A DNA stretch of 64,000 bases from Mycobacterium florentinum. Its GTDB lineage: Bacteria; Actinomycetota; Actinomycetes; Mycobacteriales; Mycobacteriaceae. The translations under genes were made by a program, and so were the position numbers. Positions 47,633 through 57,149 of this stretch are shown here, piece after piece; the stretch's first letter is position 1, and the number at the start of each line of letters is the position of its first letter. The notes under the pieces were generated by a model, which did not search any database, was not told the DNA's origin, and saw only the letters and a list, made by a program, of their open reading frames with translations. The DNA is taken from the NCBI RefSeq assembly GCF_010730355.1, contig NZ_AP022576.1:868001-932000 (forward strand), given 5' to 3'.

Positions 47633-47653
47633 AATACTCTTCCCAGATCCTCT

Positions 47654-48916
47654 CTAGACCTTTTCGATGCCGGCGATATTGCGCTTACCGCGCCGCAGCA
47701 CCAGCCATCGGCCGTAGAGGAAATCCGAGTCCTGCGGAGACCATTCGTCGCTCTCGATCCGAATGTTGTTGACCGAAACGCCGCCCTCGCCGATCGTGCG
47801 TCGCGCGGCGCCTTTACTGGCCGACAGGCCGCTGGCCACCAACAGATCGACAATCCCGTCCGGGCCACCGGGTTTGAGCTCGGCGACCGACGCCTCGCGC
47901 AGCGCGGCGGCCAGCGTCGCCTCGTCCAGACGGTCGAGCTCGCCCTGACCGAAGAGCGCCTTGCTGGCATGCTCGACGGCCGCGGTGGCCTCCTCGCCGT
48001 GCACCAGGACGGTGAGTTCGGTCGCCAGCCGGCGCTGAGCGGCGCGTTGTTGCGGACGCTCGGCGGTCGCCTGTTCAAGCTCGGCCAGCTCCTCGGCGGA
48101 CAGGAAAGTGAACCACCGCAGATAGCGAATGACGTCGGCGTCGGCGGTGTTGACGAAGTACTGGTACCAGGCATAAGGACTGGTCAGCTGCGGGTCCAGC
48201 CACAGGTTGCCGCCGCCGGTGGATTTGCCGAACTTGGTGCCGTCGGCGGCGGTGACCAGCGGGACCGTGAGCGCGTGCACCGTCGCGCCGAGCTTCTGGC
48301 GCACCAGGCGCACCCCGGCGATGATGTTGCCCCACTGATCCGAGCCGCCGATCTGCAGCGCGCAGCCATGGCGCTGGTGCAATTCCACGTAGTCGTTGGC
48401 CTGCAGGAGCATGTAGCTGAACTCGGTGTAGGAGATCCCGTCGCCGTCGAGGCGCCGCCGGATGGTGTCGCGATCCAGCATTACGTTGACCGAGAAGTGC
48501 TTGCCGAGATCCCGCAGGAACTCGATCGCCGACATCGGCGCCGTCCACTCGAGGTTGTCGGCGACGATCGCGCCGGTGGGTGAGTCGTCGAAGTCGACGA
48601 AGCGTTCGAGCTGCCCGCGAATACGTTCGGTCCATTCGGCGACGGTGCCGGCCTCGTGCAGGCTGCGTTCGCCGACCTCACGCGGGTCCCCGATCATGCC
48701 GGTGGCGCCGCCCGCGAGCACGATGGGCCGGTGCCCGGCCCGCTGAAAGCGCCGCAGTGCCAGCAGCGGCACCAGATGCCCCGCATGCAGGCTCGGCGCG
48801 GTGGGGTCGAAGCCGGCGTACACGGTCAGCGGTCCGCGCTGCGCTTCGGCGGCCAGGGCGTCGAGGTCGGTGGACTGCGCGATCAGTCCACGCCAGCCCA
48901 GCTCGTCGAGGATCAT
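47654..48916 (-). CDS. tyrS: tyrosyl-tRNA synthetase
   Basis: A 420-residue class I synthetase. HIGH is represented by LHAGHLV and KMSKS by KFGKS; GSDQWGN binds tyrosine, and a C-terminal S4 domain (about 355-420) contacts tRNA. ATG 48916 (MILDELGW) is the family start; upstream codons in frame belong to the mpg region. It matches Rv1689. No T-box-like leader is seen because it follows mpg by only 10 bp. Confidence 0.97.
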   Translation of the reverse strand: MILDELGWRGLIAQSTDLDALAAEAQRGPLTVYAGFDPTAPSLHAGHLVPLLALRRFQRAGHRPIVLAGGATGMIGDPREVGERSLHEAGTVAEWTERIRGQLERFVDFDDSPTGAIVADNLEWTAPMSAIEFLRDLGKHFSVNVMLDRDTIRRRLDGDGISYTEFSYMLLQANDYVELHQRHGCALQIGGSDQWGNIIAGVRLVRQKLGATVHALTVPLVTAADGTKFGKSTGGGNLWLDPQLTSPYAWYQYFVNTADADVIRYLRWFTFLSAEELAELEQATAERPQQRAAQRRLATELTVLVHGEEATAAVEHASKALFGQGELDRLDEATLAAALREASVAELKPGGPDGIVDLLVASGLSASKGAARRTIGEGGVSVNNIRIESDEWSPQDSDFLYGRWLVLRRGKRNIAGIEKV

Positions 48917-48926
48917 GGGCAAGAGG

Positions 48927-49538
48927 CTAGTCGCTGGCGCCGGGGGCAGGTGCCCGCGGACTTCGCCGATACGCCGAGACTTCCGGTCGCCCGGCCAGCC
49001 ACAGTCGCCACGGCCGGTCGGCGGCCTGGCTGATGCCCACGCGTGGGCCCGCGACTGCCCCGTTAACCGCATGCAGCGTCAGCGTCACCGGACTACCCGG
49101 ATCGAAGAGATCAATCCCGTTGTCGGACATCGTAATTCCCAACGCCGAACACAGATTTCCGGGACCACGCGCCAGCGCGGCGGCGCGGACGGCCGGACCG
49201 CGACGGGTCTGGGCCACGTCGGCGCCGTCCTCGATCACGGCGGCGCGCAGCAGCACCGCGGCGGCCGTGCCGTCGGGGCCGCACGAGACGTTGGCGCAGG
49301 TGTGGATCCCGTGGCTGAGGTAGGTGTACAGGCGGCCCGGGGGCCCGAACATCACGCCGTTGCGGCCGCTGCGGCCCCGGTAGGAATGTGCCGCCGCGTC
49401 CGGCCAGGGTCCGTCGGGAACGCCTCCGTAGGCCTCGACCTCGACGACGGTCGCGCGCACGCCCCGCCCGGCAAGCGTTGCGCCGAGCAGCCGGTGCGCG
49501 GCCGCGACCGGGTCAACTACCAGCTCGCCTGCACGCAC
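48927..49538 (-). CDS. mpg: 3-methyladenine DNA glycosylase (AAG/MPG type)
   Basis: A 203-residue glycosylase that removes alkylated purines. Family motifs are VVEVEAYGG (with the catalytic Glu), [15 protein letters not shown] and [14 protein letters not shown] 49538 is the first codon of the conserved part. It matches Rv1688 and is co-transcribed with tyrS. It is divergent from the ammonium-transporter gene, 67 bp away. Confidence 0.93.
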   Translation of the reverse strand: MRAGELVVDPVAAAHRLLGATLAGRGVRATVVEVEAYGGVPDGPWPDAAAHSYRGRSGRNGVMFGPPGRLYTYLSHGIHTCANVSCGPDGTAAAVLLRAAVIEDGADVAQTRRGPAVRAAALARGPGNLCSALGITMSDNGIDLFDPGSPVTLTLHAVNGAVAGPRVGISQAADRPWRLWLAGRPEVSAYRRSPRAPAPGASD

Positions 49539-49605
49539 CCACCGAACCTACCGAGAGCACAAACATGGCAAACTCTCCGGTTGCCGCCAGGCAAAGGAGC
49601 CCACA

Positions 49606-50874
49606 ATGCATGCAATCGACCCCGCCGCCACCGCGTGGCTGCTGGCCAGTACCGCACTGGTCCTACTGATGACCCCCGGCCTGGCGATCTTCTACGGCGG
49701 CATGGTCCGCACCACCGGGGTGCTCAACATGATCATGATGAGCTTCGTCTCCATCCCACTCGTCACCGTGGCGTGGCTGCTGGTCGGCTACACGCTCGCG
49801 TTCTCCGAGGACGGGGCGGGCGGGTTCATCGGCAACCTCAGCCATGTCGGGATGCTCGGGATCACGCCCGACACCGTGCACGGCACGGTGCCCGAACTGC
49901 TCTATGCCACCTTCCAATTGACCTTCGCGATCATCACCGCGGCCCTGGTCAGTGGCGCGATCGCCGACCGCGCCCGCTTCGCCGCCTGGATCGTGTTCGT
50001 TCCGGTCTGGGCGATCGTCGTGTATTCAGTTGTCGCACACTGGGTGTGGGGGCCGGGTGGCTGGCTGAACAAGATGGGCGTGCTGGACTACGCGGGCGGC
50101 CTGGTCGTCGAGATCGTCTCCGGTTCCTCGGCGCTGGCGCTGGCGCTGGTGCTCGGACCGCGCATCGGCTTCAAGAAGGACGCGATGCGCCCGCACAATC
50201 TGCCGCTGCTCTTCGTCGGGGTCGGGCTGCTGTGGTTCGGCTGGTTCGGCTTCAACGCCGGTTCGGCGTTGGCGGCCAACGGAACTGCCGCGGCGATCTT
50301 CCTCAACACGCTCGTCGCCGGTTGCCTCGGCATGCTCGGCTGGCTCACGGTCGAGCAGATCCGCGACGGCAGGCCGACAACGTTCGGGGCGGCATCCGGG
50401 GTGGTCGCCGGTCTCGTCGCGATCACCCCGTCGTGCGGCACCGTCAACACGCTCGGCGCGGCGGCGGTCGGCCTCGCCGCGGGCGTGGTGTGCGCGTTCG
50501 CGGTGACCGCGAAATTGCGCTTCAACTATGACGATTCGCTCGACGTCGTCGGTGTGCACTTCGTCGGCGGGGTGGTCGGGGTCTTCCTGATCGGGCTGCT
50601 CGCCACGGCCGTCATGACGTCGGGCCCGCAGGGACTGTTCTACGGGGGTGGCTTCGGCCAGCTCGGCAAGCAGACGCTCGCGATCGCCGTCGTCGCGGTG
50701 TACGCGTTCGCGGTGACCTTCATTCTGGCGAAGGTGATCGAGCGGGTGATGGGCTTCCGGCTCAGCCCCGAGGACGAAACCACCGGCGTCGACTTCACCC
50801 AGCACGCCGAAACGGCCTACGCCGAGGGCGTGCACGGACACCTGCCGCTGCGCCGTCCCGGTTCGCCCACCTGA
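49606..50874 (+). CDS. ammonium transporter (Amt family), twin-His variant
   Basis: A 422-residue protein with eleven expected membrane helices. Signatures include GLAIFYGG, HWVWGPGGWL and DYAGGLVVEIVSG. The Asp of DYAGG (D161) and the second pore His in DVVGVHFVGG (H318) are present, but the first pore His, normally in VVH, is Glu (E169), as in some fungal Mep proteins. AAAGGAG lies six bases before the ATG. It has no neighbouring glnB or glnD and is absent from this place in M. tuberculosis. Confidence 0.93.
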   Translation: MHAIDPAATAWLLASTALVLLMTPGLAIFYGGMVRTTGVLNMIMMSFVSIPLVTVAWLLVGYTLAFSEDGAGGFIGNLSHVGMLGITPDTVHGTVPELLYATFQLTFAIITAALVSGAIADRARFAAWIVFVPVWAIVVYSVVAHWVWGPGGWLNKMGVLDYAGGLVVEIVSGSSALALALVLGPRIGFKKDAMRPHNLPLLFVGVGLLWFGWFGFNAGSALAANGTAAAIFLNTLVAGCLGMLGWLTVEQIRDGRPTTFGAASGVVAGLVAITPSCGTVNTLGAAAVGLAAGVVCAFAVTAKLRFNYDDSLDVVGVHFVGGVVGVFLIGLLATAVMTSGPQGLFYGGGFGQLGKQTLAIAVVAVYAFAVTFILAKVIERVMGFRLSPEDETTGVDFTQHAETAYAEGVHGHLPLRRPGSPT

Positions 50875-51006
50875 ATCAACGCCGTCGCGCTGACCGAGCG
50901 CGCCGGCCGCAGTCACAGGGGCCGCGTCCGTAACGCGGCCTGACCATGCGGTGATTTGCATCTGCGCCGCCACACCCCCTTGACACTGCCGGGCCGCGGG
51001 CGGATA

Positions 51007-51038
51007 TTCATCACATGATGATTTCATCTCGTGATGAA
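51007..51038. promoter_or_regulatory. operator palindrome over the ABC gene start
   Basis: TTCATCAC (51007-51014) and GTGATGAA (51031-51038) are perfect eight-base arms, with a smaller GATGA/TCATC pair nested between them. The ABC ATPase ATGs at 51015 and 51018 lie inside it. The TetR gene ends the same three-gene operon, so this is a likely autoregulatory operator. Confidence 0.6.
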
Positions 51039-51788
51039 TTAATCCGTCCTCAAGGCGAGGCCGCTATCGACATCGCGCATCTGCGGGTTATCCGCGGCAA
51101 CCGCCCCGCTCTGCACGACGTCTCGGTGCGGATCGCGAAGGGCAGCATCACCGGCCTGCTCGGCCCTTCGGGCTGCGGCAAGACCACGTTGATGCGCTGC
51201 ATCGTCGGCACGCAGATCGTCACGTCGGGAACCGTGACCGTGCTCGGCAGACCCGCCGGCTCTCCCGAGCTGCGCCGCCGCGTCGGTTACCTGCCGCAGG
51301 ACCCGACCATCTACAACGACCTGCGGATCGTCGACAACGTTCGCTACTTCGCTTCGCTGTACGGCTTCGACAGCCGGGCCGCCGACGACGCGATCGAGCG
51401 GGTCGGGCTGACCGACCACCGCACCGCGTTCAGCGCCAACCTGTCCGGCGGCCAGCGCACCAGGGTGTCGCTGGCGTGCGCATTGGTGTGCCAGCCGGAG
51501 CTGCTGGTGCTCGACGAGCCCACCGTCGGTTTGGACCCGGTACTGCGGGCCGACCTCTGGGAGCAGTTCAACGAACTCGCCCGCGCCGGAACCACCCTGC
51601 TGGTCTCGAGCCACGTGATGGACGAGGCCGACCACTGCGGGGACCTGTTGCTGATGCGCGACGGGAACTTGGTCGCCCACACCACGCCGACCCAACTACG
51701 AGAGGACACCGGATGCACGTCTCTGGAGGACGCGTTTCTGTCCATCATCAAGCGCACCATGGCGCCCGCCGGTCCGAAAGCGGGATGA
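51015..51788 (+). CDS. ABC transporter ATPase (Rv1687c type)
   Basis: A 257-residue nucleotide-binding subunit. Walker A is GPSGCGKTT, the Q-loop follows in YLPQDPTIY, the signature is LSGGQRTRVSLA, and Walker B is LLVLDEPTVGLDP. It energises an ABC-2 exporter with the permease encoded next. ATG 51015 or 51018 are both possible, and both fall inside the operator palindrome, which suggests a very short or absent leader. The substrate is unknown. Confidence 0.92.
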   Translation: MMISSRDELIRPQGEAAIDIAHLRVIRGNRPALHDVSVRIAKGSITGLLGPSGCGKTTLMRCIVGTQIVTSGTVTVLGRPAGSPELRRRVGYLPQDPTIYNDLRIVDNVRYFASLYGFDSRAADDAIERVGLTDHRTAFSANLSGGQRTRVSLACALVCQPELLVLDEPTVGLDPVLRADLWEQFNELARAGTTLLVSSHVMDEADHCGDLLLMRDGNLVAHTTPTQLREDTGCTSLEDAFLSIIKRTMAPAGPKAG

Positions 51789-52540
51789 GCCTCAAGGGGT
51801 ACACGGCCACCACGACGCGGATCCTGCGCCAGCTGGCCTCCGATCACCGCAGTGTCGCGATGATCCTGGCGGTGCCGGTTTTGGTTATCACCTTGATGTA
51901 CTTCATGTTTCACAATGCGCGGCACCTACCCGGCACGCCGTCGCCGTTCAACAATGCGTGCCTGATCCTGCTCGGCCTCTTCCCGCTGTTCGTGATGTTC
52001 ATCATCACGGCGATCACGATGCAGCGGGAACGAGCCTCCGGGACGCTGGAACGAATTCTGACCACTCCCCTCCGCCGGCTCGACCTGCTGATCGCCTACG
52101 GCACCGCCTTCTCGATCGCCGCGGCCGCCCAGGCGACGGTGGCGTGCACCGTGTCGTTCTGGTCCCTCGGCTTCGACACGGCGGGCAGCTGGGTGTGGGT
52201 ATTCGTGATCGCGATCGTCAACGCGGTGCTCGGCGTCGGCCTGGGCCTGCTGTGTAGTGCGTTCGCGCGCACCGAGTTTCAGGCCGTGCAGTTCATCCCG
52301 CTGGTGATGGTGCCGCAGCTGCTGCTCGCCGGCATCATCGTTCCCCGCGCGCTGATGCCAGACTGGTTGCAATGGATCAGCAATGTGCTGCCGGCCAGCT
52401 ACGCGCTGGAGGCTCTGCAACAGGTGAGTTCGCATACCGAGCTGACCGGGACCGCGGTGCGCGACATCGTCGTCGTGGCGGGTTCCGCGTTCGCGGCGCT
52501 GTGCCTGGCCGCTGCGACGCTGCGGCGCCGGACGCCATAA
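51785..52540 (+). CDS. ABC-2 type permease (Rv1686c type)
   Basis: A 251-residue permease with six hydrophobic segments and the ABC-2 feature RERASGTLERILTTPLRRLDLL in the first cytoplasmic loop, followed by a QFIPLVMVPQLLLAGIIVP helix. ATG 51785 overlaps the ATPase stop by four bases, so the two are coupled. It probably forms a homodimeric exporter for a lipid or drug-like compound. Confidence 0.92.
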   Translation: MSLKGYTATTTRILRQLASDHRSVAMILAVPVLVITLMYFMFHNARHLPGTPSPFNNACLILLGLFPLFVMFIITAITMQRERASGTLERILTTPLRRLDLLIAYGTAFSIAAAAQATVACTVSFWSLGFDTAGSWVWVFVIAIVNAVLGVGLGLLCSAFARTEFQAVQFIPLVMVPQLLLAGIIVPRALMPDWLQWISNVLPASYALEALQQVSSHTELTGTAVRDIVVVAGSAFAALCLAAATLRRRTP

Positions 52541-52541
52541 C

Positions 52542-53165
52542 GTGACGGCCACCAACACCGGGCGCCGGCGGCCCGGGCGGCCGGCCGGAAACTCCGACAC
52601 CCGCGATCGCATCCTGACCAGCGCGCGAGAACTATTCGCCCGCAACGGCATTGACCGTACTTCGATACGGGCCGTGGCCGCGGCGGCGGGTGTGGATTCC
52701 GCGCTGGTGCATCACTACTTCGGGACCAAACAGCAGCTGTTCGCCGCGGCGATACATCTGCCGATCGATCCCATGACGGTGCTTGGGCCGATACGCGAGA
52801 CTCCGGTCGAAGAACTCGGGCTGCGGCTCCCGTCGCTGCTCTTGCACATCTGGGACTCCGAGCTGGGAGCCGGCTTGATCGCGACCATGCGGTCGTTGCT
52901 GTCCGGTGCCGAGGTGAGCTTGGTGCGCTCCTTTTTCCAGGAGGTGATCGTCGGCGAAGTCGGGCCGCGCGTCGACAATCCACCGGGCACGGGCCGCATC
53001 CGCATCCAGTTCGCCGCGTCGCAGTTGATGGGCGTGGTGATGGCCCGCTACATCCTCGAATTGGAGCCGTTCGCGTCGCTGCCGGCCGACCAGGTCGTGG
53101 CGATGATCGCACCGAACCTGCAGCGCTACCTCACTGGGGAGTTGCCGGACGGGCTCGTTCCATGA
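52542..53165 (+). CDS. TetR-family regulator of the ABC exporter
   Basis: A 207-residue TetR protein (Rv1685c type). A basic N-terminal arm (TGRRRPGRPAG) precedes the HTH (ILTSARELFARNGIDRTS, then VAAAAGVDSALVHHYFGTK). GTG 52542 starts one base after the permease stop. It is the likely ligand-responsive repressor of its own operon through the palindrome at 51007-51038. Its 3' end overlaps the convergent Trm112-like gene by 35 bp. Confidence 0.9.
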   Translation: MTATNTGRRRPGRPAGNSDTRDRILTSARELFARNGIDRTSIRAVAAAAGVDSALVHHYFGTKQQLFAAAIHLPIDPMTVLGPIRETPVEELGLRLPSLLLHIWDSELGAGLIATMRSLLSGAEVSLVRSFFQEVIVGEVGPRVDNPPGTGRIRIQFAASQLMGVVMARYILELEPFASLPADQVVAMIAPNLQRYLTGELPDGLVP

Positions 53166-53349
53166 GACGGGCGTGCTCGTCGTCGTCGTCGACATCGCGC
53201 GCCTCGTCGATCAGCAGCACCGGGATGCCGTCCTCGATGCGGTAGGCGCGGCGCAGTCGCGGGTTGTAGAGCAGTTCGTCACCAACCAGCAGCAGCGGGC
53301 CGCGGTCCTGCGGGCAGACGAGAATGCTCAGCAGCGTGTCGTCAAGCAT
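53131..53349 (-). CDS. Trm112-like small zinc-ribbon relative (Rv1684 type)
   Basis: A 72-residue Trm112/YcaR-type protein starting LLSILVCPQDRGPL and containing YRIEDGIPVLLIDEA. Only the first CP motif of the usual zinc-binding cysteines is present. Members help or stabilise partner enzymes such as methyltransferases. The start overlaps the end of the large lipase/ligase gene by eight bases, matching the Rv1683-Rv1684 arrangement. Confidence 0.85.
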   Translation of the reverse strand: MLDDTLLSILVCPQDRGPLLLVGDELLYNPRLRRAYRIEDGIPVLLIDEARDVDDDDEHARLMERARPATPQ

Positions 53350-56326
53350 CAGTGCCCTTGTAGGTGGCGCTCAGCTCGGCCCGCACCGCCGGCGTCAGCT
53401 TGCGGTACTGCTCGCTGGCGACATCGAAATACCAGGCGTGGCGCCCGGATTTGGGGATCCCGGCCGCCCGCAGCGCGCTGACCGTCGGACGATAGGTGGC
53501 GCTGAGCGTCATCTCCGGCACCACGTGCACGATGTCGGGCCCGAGCCCGACGGGCATCTCGGCGAACGCCTCGGTCAGGTCGGCCGCGGTGATGCTGGCT
53601 CCCGGTAGCAGCGTCACCGCGGACAGCGCCACCTCCTGGTTACCGAACGGCACGTTGTAGGTCACCGCCAGGTCCACACCGTTGATCAGGCCGAGCGCGT
53701 CGGTGACCGCGTCGGAATAGACCAGCCCGCGCCCGGTGTGCACCACCGAGCCGCGCCTGCCCAGCAGCCAGTAGTCCCCGTCCTCGTCGCGGCGGAACAG
53801 GTTCTCGGTGGAGATCCAGGTGTCGGCGGGCGCGAAGACCCCGCGTTTGACCGACGCCGTCGGATCGATCGGTCCTCGGGATGCCGCGAGCAGCACGCCG
53901 ACCTGATTCGCATCGGCGACCTGCACGAAGCCCCGTTCGTCTTCCAGGATCAGGTCGTGTTCGGTGTCGTAGGCGCCGAGCTCGATACGGCCGGCGCCGG
54001 GCAGCGGGCGGCCCTTGCTGCCGATCTTGGCGCCGGACACGTTGGCCAGCACCGCCTGTCCGTCGGTGGTGGCGAAGAACTCGACGACGTGTGCGGGGGC
54101 GAACGCGTCGACCACCCGCTGCCACAACCCGGTCGGCATACCCGAGCCGATGAACAGCCGAACCGGGTGATTGCCGTGCAGCACAAAGGCGGGATCGTCG
54201 ACGATGTCGCGGAGCATCGCCCAGGTGTAGGACACCACGGTGACGCCGTATTGCCGTATCTCGTGGACGAAACGGTCGGCATGCAGGCCGCGCGACAACG
54301 CGATGCGGGTTCCGCCGACGACCGCGCCGCCCAGCGCAACCAGCAGCGCGGACTCGTGATGCAGCGGCGTCAGGCAGTACACGGTGTCGCGGCCCTCCAG
54401 GCCGGCCGCCGAGGCGGTTCCGAACGCCGACACGGCCCACCGGTAGTTGGTGATCTGCTTGGCGACCAGTTCGCCGCCGGCCGAGCTGAGCGCGATGAAC
54501 GCCAGGTCGCGGGCCAGCCCCGGGTTGGGCCGGTACCAGGCGGGCAGGTCTACGGCGTCCGGGTCGATCTGTTCCATGTCGATGACGTTGCCGTCATCGG
54601 GCAGGTCCAGGTTGCGCGCCTCACCACCACCGAGCACCAGCACCTGTCCCGGCCATTGGCGCGCGGCCTCCAGGTTGGTGGGGTCGGTCAGGATCTCGGT
54701 GACGCGCCCGAGCCGGACCGACGCGGCCAGGTCCGCCTCCGGGTGCATCACCACCGCGACGGCGCCCAACCGCGACAGCGCGGCGATCGCGACCAGAGCA
54801 CTGGGCCGGGTCTCCATCAGCACGCCCACCCGGTCGCCCTGCCGGACGCCGACCTGAATCAGGCCGCGGACGACGTTGTTGATGCGCCGGTCGACCGCTT
54901 CGTAGGTGTGCACGCGTCCGTCGAACAGCAGGAACTCGCCGCGCGGGGACCTGCTGGCCTGCTCGCTGATGATGCGGCCCAACGAGATTCGCGTGTGGTC
55001 GTTGATCTGTCCGAGCCGGGCCAGCCGGGGCAGCGTGCGTGCGGTCTCCACGGCCAGGGTCCGCATGGACTTGTTGGCCGCGACCGCCGCCCCGGTGGCG
55101 CCGCGGACCAACTCCAGCGCCGCCTCCGATGCCTCACCGAGGCCGTGCGTGATCCGCGAGCTCAGCGCGACGCCGCTGTCGGTGTGCTCTTCGGGCTGAT
55201 CGGCCATCAGGTCGATGCCGGCCGGCTTGTCGCCGCCGGAGGACAGCCACTCGATCCACGCGGCGACGGTGGGCCAACCCTGCTCTGCGGCTTTGGATCC
55301 GACGACCAGGCCGAAATGGCCGGTGCGGATGCGGGCCTCGTAGACCTCGGCGTCGGGCGCCGCCCGCCGGATGCCTCGCACCGACGCCGGCTGGCCGATG
55401 TCGTCGACCTCGCCGACGAAGGCCAGCACCGGGCAGGTGATGTCGGTCAGCGTGACCATCTGCCCGTTGACGGCGAAACCCCCGGTCATCATGCGGTTGT
55501 GCGCGATGAACTGCTTGAGCAGCTCGGAGATCGCCGGGCCGGACCAGGCGATCCACCCCTCGCGCTCGAGGAATCGGCGCTGTTGTTCGCGGGGCAGCAA
55601 TGCCTCGCGGTCGTGCAACTGACGCACGAAGTCGACCCGGGCCTTGGCGGTCTTCAGCGGGTCGAGCATCTGGAAGCCGGCGCGCGCCATCCAGCCGGGG
55701 ATGGCCAGTCGGCTGAAGACGTGATCGGCCATGAAGTTGGCGACGGGCGGGGCAAAGTTTGCCGGGATGCCCATCGGCAGGGCGGCCAGGGTGTCCACCG
55801 GCGACCCGAAGGTGACGATGCTGGCCAGCGCCTTCGAACGCCGGTAAGCGGCGACCTGATAGCACCACATCCCGCCCTGCGAATACCCGACCAGGTGCAC
55901 GTCGGTGCCGGTGGCGTCCCGGACCGTGTCGATGGCCTGGCTGAGCGCGACGATGTGGTCGGCCAGGTTGCGGCGCATGCCGCCCTCGACCTTGTCCGGT
56001 GAACCGAAGTCGATGACCCAGCAGTCCAGCCCGTGCGAATGTAGGATGCCGACCGCGCCGTCTTCGCGGGTCACGTCCCACATGTCGGCCGACATCATCA
56101 TCGGGTGCACCATCAGCACCGGCGGGCCGACCGGCCGCTGCCCGGGGCGATTGTCCGGCGGAAAGTAGCGCCGGAGCTTGTACATCGGCACGCTCTCGAC
56201 GATCTGCGACGGCGACGGAACGGTGCCGGTCTCCAAGCCCCCCAGCCGCAAGACCTCCAGGCCGTTCTGGGCCGTCGCGACCAGTCGTTCCACCGGCCGC
56301 GTGATCATCGACAAGTTCAGATCCAT
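53342..56326 (-). CDS. bifunctional lipase/acyl-CoA synthetase (Rv1683 type)
   Basis: A 994-residue fusion. The N-terminal half (about 1-370) is a PHA-synthase-like alpha/beta hydrolase with nucleophile motif LVGYSQGG (Ser149; true PHA synthases have Cys), and a late HFGLV segment probably carries the catalytic His. The C-terminal half (about 430-990) is an AMP-forming acyl-CoA ligase fold with a weak P-loop (LSSAGGELVAKQ) and RRDEDGDYWLLGRRG. The M. tuberculosis homologue is linked to triacylglycerol use on exit from dormancy. It would release a fatty acid and activate it in one protein. Confidence 0.9.
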   Translation of the reverse strand: MDLNLSMITRPVERLVATAQNGLEVLRLGGLETGTVPSPSQIVESVPMYKLRRYFPPDNRPGQRPVGPPVLMVHPMMMSADMWDVTREDGAVGILHSHGLDCWVIDFGSPDKVEGGMRRNLADHIVALSQAIDTVRDATGTDVHLVGYSQGGMWCYQVAAYRRSKALASIVTFGSPVDTLAALPMGIPANFAPPVANFMADHVFSRLAIPGWMARAGFQMLDPLKTAKARVDFVRQLHDREALLPREQQRRFLEREGWIAWSGPAISELLKQFIAHNRMMTGGFAVNGQMVTLTDITCPVLAFVGEVDDIGQPASVRGIRRAAPDAEVYEARIRTGHFGLVVGSKAAEQGWPTVAAWIEWLSSGGDKPAGIDLMADQPEEHTDSGVALSSRITHGLGEASEAALELVRGATGAAVAANKSMRTLAVETARTLPRLARLGQINDHTRISLGRIISEQASRSPRGEFLLFDGRVHTYEAVDRRINNVVRGLIQVGVRQGDRVGVLMETRPSALVAIAALSRLGAVAVVMHPEADLAASVRLGRVTEILTDPTNLEAARQWPGQVLVLGGGEARNLDLPDDGNVIDMEQIDPDAVDLPAWYRPNPGLARDLAFIALSSAGGELVAKQITNYRWAVSAFGTASAAGLEGRDTVYCLTPLHHESALLVALGGAVVGGTRIALSRGLHADRFVHEIRQYGVTVVSYTWAMLRDIVDDPAFVLHGNHPVRLFIGSGMPTGLWQRVVDAFAPAHVVEFFATTDGQAVLANVSGAKIGSKGRPLPGAGRIELGAYDTEHDLILEDERGFVQVADANQVGVLLAASRGPIDPTASVKRGVFAPADTWISTENLFRRDEDGDYWLLGRRGSVVHTGRGLVYSDAVTDALGLINGVDLAVTYNVPFGNQEVALSAVTLLPGASITAADLTEAFAEMPVGLGPDIVHVVPEMTLSATYRPTVSALRAAGIPKSGRHAWYFDVASEQYRKLTPAVRAELSATYKGTDA

Positions 56327-56356
56327 CGCTGCTCCCCACTCTCGACAGCTGAGACA

Positions 56357-57124
56357 TCATGGCACATCAGGGCGGGTAAGACGGCGGGACCTGGACTTCT
56401 CATCAGCCGCCGCACTCGTGGCGATCGTTCGTCGATTCCGGTCCCGGCCTTTCAACGCGGCATCGGCGATGCGCGCTGGGTCAGCCATGAAGGCCTTCGG
56501 GGTGCGGCTCTCGGCAGCGAGCATGCCTGCCACTTCCGCAAGTTCGGTGCGGACGCCCCCAGGACACAACGCAGTGACGGTCACGCCACTGCGGCCAAGC
56601 TCCCAGTCCAGCGATTCGGCCAGCGACGTCACCGCTGCCTTCGTTGCGGCGTATGCCTGAAAATGCGGCATCGGTTGGTTGCCGGCCATCGACGAGACGA
56701 GCAGGATCGCCCCGCTGCGGCGCTCCACCATCGCCGGCGCGAGCGATCGGACAAGCAGAAGCGATCCCTCCACGTTGGTGCGGATCAGCTGCTGAATCCG
56801 CTCGGGATCGGCGTCTATGAACGCGCCGCCCATCCCGAATCCGGCGCACGGGACCAGCACGTCGACTTCGAGTCGGAGCCCCCGGATTTCAGTCAGCAAC
56901 GTGGCGCGCCCCGTGGGATCGCTGACGTCGGCGGCGATCACCTCGATGCGGCGGCCACCACGGCGCAGCTCCCTTGCCAGCGATTCGAGCCGCTCACGGC
57001 GCCGCGCGACGAGGATCGCATCATGGCCGATAGCCACGAGTCCGCGTGCCAGCTCGGTACCGATACCGGACGAGGCGCCCGTGATAAGAGCGACGGCGCC
57101 GGGTCGTGGGGCGGGAATGGCCAT
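56357..57124 (-). CDS. short-chain dehydrogenase/reductase
   Basis: A 255-residue SDR with TGASSGIG (about 15-22), the VPCAGFG strand, catalytic Ser in LLVSSMAG and the active site FQAYAATKAA (Tyr and Lys). CPGGVRTEL is a typical post-catalytic motif. ATG 57124. It lies 25 bp downstream of a 78-residue gene and is probably in its operon, opposite a TetR gene. The substrate is unknown. Confidence 0.88.
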   Translation of the reverse strand: MAIPAPRPGAVALITGASSGIGTELARGLVAIGHDAILVARRRERLESLARELRRGGRRIEVIAADVSDPTGRATLLTEIRGLRLEVDVLVPCAGFGMGGAFIDADPERIQQLIRTNVEGSLLLVRSLAPAMVERRSGAILLVSSMAGNQPMPHFQAYAATKAAVTSLAESLDWELGRSGVTVTALCPGGVRTELAEVAGMLAAESRTPKAFMADPARIADAALKGRDRNRRTIATSAAADEKSRSRRLTRPDVP

Positions 57125-57149
57125 GACGCGCGGTCACCCGAGCAGCGCG

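Noticed and set aside
47422..47633. Short frames on both strands in the tyrS-DUF732 gap
   Set aside because: They run through the inverted repeats, lack ribosome sites and have no protein-like pattern; RNA structure explains the stretch better.
53738..56002. A 754-codon frame on the plus strand
   Set aside because: It lies fully opposite the lipase/ligase gene, has a His/Arg/Gly-rich composition with no fold-like pattern, and is a high-GC shadow.
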